The notes below the pieces were generated by a model. It was not told the DNA's origin and made no database searches. It saw only the letters and a program-made list of their open reading frames with translations. 64,000 bases of DNA from Euryodendron excelsum (taxonomy: Eukaryota; Streptophyta; Magnoliopsida; Ericales; Pentaphylacaceae): assembly GCA_033060915.1 (NCBI GenBank), contig CM065387.1, positions 27,082,501-27,146,500 of the forward strand, read 5' to 3'. Of this stretch, positions 56,502 through 64,000 are shown piece after piece. Position numbers and translations under genes: made by a program. Positions within the stretch are counted from its first letter, which is position 1. Every line of letters begins with the position of its first letter.

Positions 56502-57940
56502 GACTTAGAGGGTTAGGCCATAGTCATGTCTCTTTACCCTTTACCCATGTAGAGTCTTCAGTTAGCTTGGTTCAATCCTACTCACTTTAAATTTTCAAAA
56601 CTGTTTTAAAAAAAAAAAACATGCATTTATTCATATTATCTTGTATCATGTTTGTCATTCACATACTAACACTGGCATCTTTGTTTTGTAGGTACACATT
56701 TTGTTTAAATTTTATTAACTGCTTTGCATGAATGTGATGTACAAGATGAATGGGAGTTGTTGGGCCCTTTCCTCCACTTTTAAAAATCACACACACACTG
56801 CATGTGTACTTGCATTCTGCATACTTGCATACCCTGATATGTCCTTTCTAGTTAGAAAAGGGGAACGGTATATTGGTTGTGGGCAAGATGTTGTGTCAGT
56901 TTCTTCGCCTACGGCCTCTTGATGGTTCTCCCGCTCGGATCACCAACCGATCATGGCACCACCTCGGGGAGTGGGCCTAGGTTTGAAGATCTGGGGATCG
57001 AGCCTTTTTAGGACACATTAGTCAACCCTCAACCTCATACTCATATAGACACCATGCATAGCCGAACCTCTGCCGGATTTAAGACACGAGCACCGTTTTC
57101 AAAATCACGAAGGAAAGGGCGATTGCTCTTACTTTCATTCATACTTGTCTATTCCTGCTATTATACTGACTGTATTTATACTGTTATAATATCTGTCTAA
57201 CTGTTCATGCATGCATGTTTACTTCAATTGTACCTTCTCTCCTTATACTTTTTGCATATTCATGTTCATGCATTCAATATCCCATGTCAAGACAAGAGTT
57301 CCAAGTAACTCAAGTCACTGCATTCTCATGCATATGATCAACCCATTGAGAGTGACACCAACGTTACTCTCCCTTGCATTGAACCTACCCAAACCTTAAG
57401 GGTTCCCGCGTAACCCTAAGGACTCATTGCATGCATCTCGATTCATTCCATAAGAGGGGCCCCAATCCCTCTATGCTCACGGAGATAGGATTGCCAAGAA
57501 AACAAGGGGCAATCAATCAACAAGGTCTCTCAGCGACCTCCCCGACATCAAATCCAAGGAAGGCGAATCCGAAGACTCAAGAGTAGTTTAGGGTTTCCCT
57601 TTGTAAAAGTAGATAAGCGGAAGTCCAAAGGAAAATGTTCCCCCTCCCCCTATTAAAATGTATTTCAATTCTTTTGTATCTTAAACCCAAAATTTAATGT
57701 ACTTCTTTATTTTTATGAATGAATGCATGGATGATTGAAGGTTCCTACCTGACGGTAAGGTGTCTACATGCAGGGGCAAATCCCCTATCTCTAAAAGTGG
57801 GCCAATACATCATGGCTAGTTTCCCTCCTAAAGAGGGGCACCGTAGGACATGCACTGCATAAAGTTCTCTAAAAACCAAAAACTAACTTGTGGCTTGTGT
57901 TTTTGTCTTTTTCTTTCTTCCTTTTTATTTCTATTTACAG
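56502..57940 (+). other. Leader of element F, ending in a splice acceptor
   Basis: About 1.4 kb of noncoding leader, collinear with the AC leader up to 57840. It ends with a pyrimidine-rich stretch and ATTTACAG at 57933-57940, an excellent plant 3' splice site. The gag frame becomes open 17 bp later. Confidence 0.65.
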
Positions 57941-57957
57941 AAGTCGCCTTGCACTGA

Positions 57958-60036
57958 GTCAACATTGCTCCCAAGAAAGTGCAACATCCACCTAGGGATC
58001 CTATTATCACTCGGCACAAAGCATCACTGATGGGTGCTAACCCTAAAGAATCCTCTCAAGTCTCTCGAGAGGAAGTTAATGAAATGAGGGCTAAGATGGA
58101 TGAGATGCTCAAACTCATTCAAACTCTGGCCATGAAGGATGCTACTGCGGTCTCGTCATCATCAATGAATTCATCTAAAGACCTTGAACCCACTAATCCG
58201 AGGATCTTGCTGCAATCTGACAATGTTGGGAAAACAAAAGAAGATGCCAAAAGGGTCAATACTAAAGAAGAAGAGACCATATTGCTTTCACCCGTCACAA
58301 AGAAGGCCCCTATAGGCCCTCTCAGTCTGAAAATCCAAGGGTTGGAGGATTCATTGTGAAGTCTCCATGGCCATGATGCTTACGGATTCACTTCTTATGA
58401 TGAACTCTATTTCTTCCCTGACCATCCGAGACCTACTAAATTTAAAATGCCTGACTTCCAGAAGTATGACAGTACCGGTAACCCTGTTTCTCATCTTCGT
58501 CTATATGCTGGAGCGCTTATTGGACATGGCAACGACCCGAAGCTCCTTATGCAGTTATTCCAACACAGCCTCACCGGGTCGGCTCTGCAATGGTTCACTC
58601 GTTTGGACTTAAGGAAGATCACAACCTGGATGGAGCTAGTCAATGCGTTTAAAGCCCAATACCGTCATAACATCGACCTCACTTCTGATCGATGGTCTTT
58701 GATGACGATGAGCAAGGGTGAGAAGGAAAGCTTTAAAGCATATGCCCTAAGATGGAGGGAGGCCGCTGCACAAGTTAATTCCCCGTTAGAGGAAAAGGAG
58801 TACGTACAACTGTTCGTACATACTTTCCAAGGTATATTCTATGAGGAGCTCTGCACAAGCGTGGGAAAAAGCTTCTCCGAACTCATCATGCAGGGGGAAA
58901 TGATAGAAAACGGCCTCAAGACAGGAAGAGTCACAGATCCCTATGCCAAGACTGGAGAAAATACCACCAACATAGCCAAGAAGGTGGCTACTACAAGGGG
59001 CATGATCAGGAAGGAAAGCGAAGTGTCTGCTATTCTGCCTAGCCAACCACCCCAATACCGACCCCCGCTACAATCACCCCCAGTCCTGCCCTTGCCCACC
59101 TTGACCATGCCTGCTCCAACCCCAAACTATGGTCCCGCTGGGGCACGACCCAACTTCAATAGACCTGCTCGACGTATCCGTACCTTCGATGCCTTAGCCT
59201 GCACCCAAACCGAGGCCTACCATAGCCTTCTAAAGAACAACATCTTGAAGCCCGTCCCTGCTGGCCCGTTGCCAAGCCCTCTGCCCCCGACCTTTAATGC
59301 CGCTCTTACATGTGAATATCATTCAGGTGGCCAGGGCCATGACACCGAAAGCTGCTTTGCTCTCAAGCACAAGATCCAAGACCTGATTGACAATAAGACC
59401 ATCGATCTGCAGCCGGTAAAACCTACTCCCACTCCCAATGTGACTGCTAACTCTCTGCCAGATCACACCGTCAATATGATACTAGTAGAAATGGAGGGCG
59501 AGGGAGTGTTTGACGAGCCTGAGGCCGAGGACTATGAGGACGATTGGGAGACCGAGGAAGAAGATGACTGGGAGGAGGATCTCCCATTATGCCCAATCTA
59601 TCTCCATAACCCTGATGAAGTGCCTGATGCTTCCGACTGGCCCATTGAGGAGCCAATGTTCCTGGGAGATGAGACTACTGAAAACATGGTTGTTGATGGA
59701 TGGGGTGTTGAGTTTCTGCATCCGAAATATGCCACGGCCGAACGTCATTTGCTAGAGAGTCATTGGCCCACAAATGAGTACAACTATGAAGAAATGAGCT
59801 GGAGGATGGAGAAGCCAAAAACACAAGCAGAGCCATTCGAATTGCAAGGGGGTGAGCTGGTCACCCTGTTTATAGAAGAACCCGCTACACAGAACAAGAA
59901 GGAGGTTGACAATCGCATCAACAGTGTCAACGTTTGTGGAGCTCTAGGAGAAACCTTTGCTTGTCTCGCCTTAGCCGAGGATCCGGATCACGAATGGAGC
60001 ATCAAAAATGTGGGAGTTGTCCCAAAGCTGTACTAA
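57958..60036 (+). pseudogene. gag of element F (one internal stop)
   Basis: One frame from 57958 to TAA at 60034-60036, broken only by TGA at 58357-58359; another TGA (57955) lies upstream, so no ATG start is left unless splicing or mutation explains it. The first ~130 codons are charged with a coiled-coil-like stretch (EEVNEMRAKMDEMLKLIQTL). After the stop come FPDHPRPTKFKMPDFQKYD, the gag core (LIGHGNDPKLLMQLFQHSLT, ALQWFTRLD, WMELVNAFKAQY, ESFKAYALRWREAAAQV, LFVHTFQGIFYEEL) and a knuckle-like CEYHSGGQGHDTESCFALKHKI. The acidic C-terminal part shows no DTG-type protease motif. Core and knuckle fit Tat-lineage gag. Confidence 0.88.
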
Positions 60037-62011
60037 ACAGGGGTTCTTTGCACAAGCGTACAAGAGAGGGGTGTTTTCACCCACTTTCTTTCTATCCCTT
60101 CACTTTTTATCTTTAAATTAATGTTTACATTTTATTATTGCTTAAGAACTTGATGCTTTTCGTAAACATAATAATAGTAATCAAATGCCAATCTTTTATT
60201 CCATTGTTATTGTCTTGTCTCCTGGGAATAGTGACTACTTTTTATGCAAGGGGCGTGGTTTATCTTATGGAATGATCCAACTTGAAGGGATGATAGCATG
60301 AGTTAACCACTCGCCAAATGATCAGTCGTCCACAGAGAGAGAGAATAAGGATGAGTGAGGGTACTACCCAAAGGCAGCACTTGCAAGACTCTGAGGCTAA
60401 GCGATGTGTGGCCAGTTTATCAAGAGGAAGAGCAGCCATCTTTCATTCTCCCACATCTAAAGAATAAATAACTGAATAAATAACTAAATGTGCTCATATT
60501 CCCTTTGCTTAACCCCTAGTGCCTCGCGGAAAACGAAAATTTTCTTTGTTAACCCTGATCCAAGACTGTCCTCCCCACACTGGGGCAACATTAGCTTGAG
60601 AACTCTAGGAATGGTATCTACCCTCGTTGTGCTAAGGCAGCAATGAAAGCTCTATAGATCAAGCAATCTAATTCAAAGAGAGGCCCTCATTTCATTTCCC
60701 ATACAGTCAAAAGTAACCCCTTGCCAAACCCGTTGAGCCACTTATCCTTTCTTAACAAAACCCCAACCTAGGGATCACCGCCACACTGGGTATATTGAAC
60801 TACCAAGGAAAAGGTTTAAAGGGAAAGGGTTAAAGAATAGTTTCGTTTCATAAAAGAAAAGAAAAGACATAGAAAGAAAAAGCAAAAGAAAGAAGTTGCC
60901 AAGGGGCAAGAGGCCAAAAAAAAAAAAAATATCCTTTAAGGAAAGACCTGAAGAAAATTATGATTGAGTCGTCTTTAAAAGCATATGTCTATCTCAAAAA
61001 GGTATATGGAAAGGGTGAAAGAACAAGGTTATTTTCACCCTGAGAAATATATGGTCAAAAGCAAGTAGGAAATTTAAAGTTGATCCTAGGTTACAAGGAA
61101 ACCCAATAGGTACAATAGGTTTGAGCCTTTACCCTTTCTTGCAAAACCCCGAAACCATGGCCTACATTACAACCCTATTAAAGTCCCCTCTGATTGAAAG
61201 CAGATTGCTTGATCTAAAGGAGTTAGATACACTGCCAAAGCTATAAAAAAAAAAAAGAAAAGAAAAAAGAAAAGAGAGATGCTAATCCTACTAAAAAAAA
61301 ACGGTTAAGGACAGTATGGATCTAAACCTTGCTGAAAACAACATTGAATTTGAGCCTACATATCCCGTTGTTTCTAAAACCCCATAACCTAGCCTACATT
61401 ACGGTCCTAAAAAAAGTCTTCTCGGATTGAAATGACTGGCCACTTATCGCTCTGCCAAAGGTCAGGTAAGTTGTTGCTAAAACCCCGAGAGTCGGGAGTC
61501 GAGAGTCTCAGCCTAATAACCCTATACACTAACCCTAAGACAGAGAGTGAGAAGTGATCAAAAGTTTGAGAAAGGTGCGAAGTGCTATCATTCAATCAAA
61601 GTAGGGTTGGGCCAAAAGAGAGGCTAAATCCCCGAGGAGGAGGGAGTTACCATTTCCAGGATTACAAGTCTCACAGAACCTTGCGTTATTTTATTAACAT
61701 ACTTCTAACCAGTACAAATGTTTAAAAATAAAAAATTTTCAGCATGGGCTTTGCACACCTAGGATATAACTCCCTGTAGAAATAGAAGTCACCAACATCA
61801 ACTCATGTAATAAATATCTAACATCATCATACATCACAAGCATCTGATCATATGCCTAGCTGTAAAGAGCATAAATGTATCTGTCTATCCATGTATCTAA
61901 GTACCATAAATATTCATTTTTGTACAAAATATCAGAATAAAACTGTCTAACATAAATACAACTCAGGGACCAGGGGCAAAAGAGGATCAGAGTCTCCATA
62001 AGGGGCATCTA
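60037..62011 (+). other. Noncoding region of element F after gag
   Basis: No domain on either strand. It has three diverged copies of a unit with GAGCC...AAAACCCC(A/G)AACC near 60735, 61131 and 61351, the last two also with GCCTACATTAC, and A/G runs at 60848-60895 and 61246-61280. The right end should include the 3' untranslated region of the antisense PMD gene. Confidence 0.6.
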
Positions 62012-63861
62012 TCACAGGTCGAAGTCGATGTCATCTGGATCAAAATCCCCAAAGCCCGACATCGGAGGAGGTGGATAACTACTCGAAGCACCACCATCCT
62101 ACAGGGAAGATAGAACTGAAATCAGCTGCATACAAAAGGAACTAAGCAACAGCAAGCAAGAAGAAGCAAGGAAAGAATAACATACCCCCCCCCCCCCACC
62201 ACCCATCTGAGGTAACCGAGCCGTCAGGGAAGCTACCTCGGCCTAATACTGATCCCGCTCCATCTGGTACTGGTCTCTCTGGTCTCTCACAGCAGTATAC
62301 TCGGCCTGGGGTACATATCCTCCAGCACGGCGCCACAAGTCAACCACCTCCCGGCCAACAGCGTACCCGCCGACTACTAACTCAAACCGGGTGAAGGCAC
62401 CAACTGAATGAGCCCCAAAGTGCGCAACATAATCCGTATCCGGAGGAAGCAAGAACTCGGCACTTGGCTGGCGCTCCTGGTAGGGGATGGGCACTCTAGC
62501 CACCAGGGCTCCAAACATATACTCTAGTGGAGCCCCTGTTGATCGGAACTCCTCATGAAACTGCCGCCAGTGTCGCTCTCCAAGATAGGACTCCCAGGTG
62601 TCATCACTGAGAAAAGCAGCTCTCGACAAGGACAACGGGACAAGGTACCGGACTGTCTCGTAATGGACTGATCCAATGAAGGGCTGCCAGGTCACATCCC
62701 TCGCCTCAATCAGCTCCAGGTTAGCCCGGAGCGTCACAAAGTCAGTAATCTTCAATCGCTGGGCTACCCGGTCACGAGCCCACCTCAAAGCACGAGGATA
62801 GAGATCATCCTCAACAACTGCAGGGCGACGCACTGGCAGGTACTCGTAACTCCACCAGACAAGGAAGGGCCAAAAGCTAGTCATGCTGCCCCAATGAGAA
62901 GAAGTCCGAACCCGCATCGATCGAAGAAAGCAGCCAAAAGAAAAGGACCCCCAGTCCAACTCAAACAAAGCTCCCAGATCGGCCACTATACTCACCATAC
63001 GGCACGGCACGAGTGACTTGTTGTTGTTGCAGAAGCAGCTAAAGATGATATACAACACAAGTCACCGTCTCATGATGTCCCGCCTGGCAAGCGATGGCTC
63101 AGTAGCAAAAGTACGCTCATCCTGACTAATCCAAGTGACCGGGAACGCAGAACGCTCAGGATAAGGCAAGTCCAACAACAAACAGACCTTGTCCCTGCTG
63201 ACTGGGTGCAGGGTGATCTATCTGCCGACAAAGGAGAGCCTTGTAATAATCGCCCAATCCAAAGGAGTGGGACCTAACTCAAAGCCGACAAAATGAAAGG
63301 TCCCAGTCTCCCCGAACCACCTCTCAACAAGTGCCAGTACCAAATGCCGATTCAGGCAGTTAGCCTGTAATCCTATAAAGGCGCCAAATCCGGTCTCTGC
63401 CAAGAAAGCACGATATGATGGGGCAGGTCGCTGCATGGTCACAAACACCTAATGAACAGCCCCTCTGAAAGTTGTATGTACCCGCGGAGGCGGCAAGTGC
63501 TGTCTAGAATACACGCTAGGGTGATAGGCAAGATCCCCGAGTGGTGGGACATTCGGTATCTGCAGATCCCCCAAGTTAGTGTCCGTCTGCCTCTACCTGG
63601 AAGAAGCTCTCCCATAGCCGGTCACCTGATCCCCAGGGCCCGATACCTCCTCCTCGGCATCAATCTCCTTGGCAAAAGCCTACTCAACCAGAGGAAAAGG
63701 GTCGACAGGTAGTCTACTCCCTGCTCGCTCTGGCTAGATGAAGATCGTCCGGTAGATCGTCGACTACCTCTAGATTGACTAGAGCCGCTAGCAAAATCTG
63801 TCTCGGCCGCCTTCCCCGAGCGGCGCCTCCTCTCAGAACCATCATCACCCGCATCTGCCAT
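62012..63861 (-). pseudogene. Plant mobile domain (PMD) protein gene, antisense in element F
   Basis: Minus strand, from ATG at 63861 (MADAGDDGSERRRR, a Ser/Arg-rich head) to TGA at 62012-62014. A frameshift near 63690 leads into one frame holding the domain: YRAFLAETGFGAF, LVLALVERWFGETGTFHFVGFELGPTPLDWAIITRLSFVG, FELDWGSFSFGCFLRSMR, SFWPFLVWWSYEYLPVRRP, then a Gln/Arg-rich tail. At least five stops interrupt it (TAG four times, then TGA at about 63061-63063). A GT-AG intron (62099-62185) precedes a last exon ending FGDFDPDDIDFDL. PMD proteins of the MAIN/MAIL1 type affect silencing in Arabidopsis, and transposons often carry PMD genes. The retained intron argues for DNA-level capture. Confidence 0.82.
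62099..62185 (-). other. Intron of the PMD gene
   Basis: Minus strand GTATGTTATTC...CTTCCCTGTAG, 87 nt, following a G run (62186-62198) in the coding strand. Same position as the intron at 10918-10977. Confidence 0.7.
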
Positions 63862-64000
63862 CCTGAAAAGGTAAGCCAAGGTAAGTGATGTTAATATACC
63901 ATCCATGCAGTTTAAATAACAGTAAAATAAAATAAACAACTAACACAAACAAAACAAATAAAAAAAAAAACTTCGAATGACAAGTCAAAACAAATTTCCT

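Larger units (their letters stand above)
51597..64000 (+). mobile_element. Tat/Ogre-like element F (5' LTR, leader, gag, antisense PMD gene)
   Basis: Full 5' LTR, primer site, leader and gag are in the window; the rest continues to the right. No protease, reverse transcriptase, RNase H or integrase motif is visible on the plus strand between 60037 and 64000, where pol would usually start. A plant mobile domain gene lies antisense in that space. It may be a gag-only non-autonomous element, or pol may lie further right. The 5 bp before it are ACTAC, in LTR E. Confidence 0.75.

Noticed and set aside
58786..59055. Minus-strand frame within gag
   Set aside because: Shadow of the conserved plus-strand gag frame.
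63452..63712. 86-codon plus-strand frame
   Set aside because: Antisense shadow of the PMD pseudogene N-terminal region.

Overview
This is eukaryotic, almost certainly eudicot plant, nuclear DNA. It is AT-rich and packed with LTR retrotransposons, CACTA debris and MITEs. I find only one intact host gene, a single-exon GT47 (exostosin family) glycosyltransferase of the xyloglucan galactosyltransferase type at 18935-20527. Everything else is transposon sequence in various states of decay, or AT-rich spacer.

Layout. 1-8703: a Ty3/gypsy element of the Athila type (end of the 5' LTR, tRNA-Asp-like primer site, gag-pro-RT-RNaseH-integrase broken by stops and frameshifts, 3' LTR). 8704-10684: leader and LTR of a minus-strand Ty1/copia element. 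10685-11250: a minus-strand fragment of a plant mobile domain (PMD) gene that still has its intron. About 11340-13905: 3' half of a CACTA transposon with a ~168-171 bp tandem array and a recognisable terminus. 13906-22436: the gene island, where the GT47 gene lies between diverged copies of one noncoding repeat. 22437-23788: a second copia LTR of the family at 9331-10684, carrying a MITE whose target duplication can be read against the uninterrupted relative. 24438-25254: a short-LTR element with a tRNA-iMet-type primer site. 25255-26133: an unassigned retroelement-like remnant.

26134-64000 is a Russian-doll nest of large Ty3 elements of the Tat/Ogre type (LTRs starting TGTAAGCACCCC, mostly ending GCGCGACA, 4.6-5.5 kb long). 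The outer element, called AC here, has one LTR split into three pieces (26134-27490, 35738-38653, 44165-44553), followed by its primer site and leader (to 45931). The first gap holds a minus-strand LTR of another family (XY), itself split by a solo LTR (B, 29785-34609). The second gap is a solo LTR (D, 38654-44164) with a perfect 5-bp target duplication. The AC leader is then broken by a minus-strand LTR (E0), which is broken by another (E), which is broken by a plus-strand element (F). F runs out of the window with a 4,885-bp LTR, primer site, leader and a gag with few lesions; no pol domain appears on its strand, and a PMD gene lies antisense inside it.

The points most worth following up are: (1) a conserved splice donor after a GA-rich stretch in every Ogre-like LTR, with a strong acceptor just before gag, predicting a ~4.5 kb leader intron; (2) palindromic modules just upstream of the LTR TATA box whose core sequence differs between subfamilies while the spacer stays the same; (3) a copy of the primer-site 5' half in a hairpin near the LTR 3' end; (4) the repeated association of an intron-bearing PMD gene with unrelated transposons. 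All identities come from reading the sequence and remembered family features; no database search was possible.
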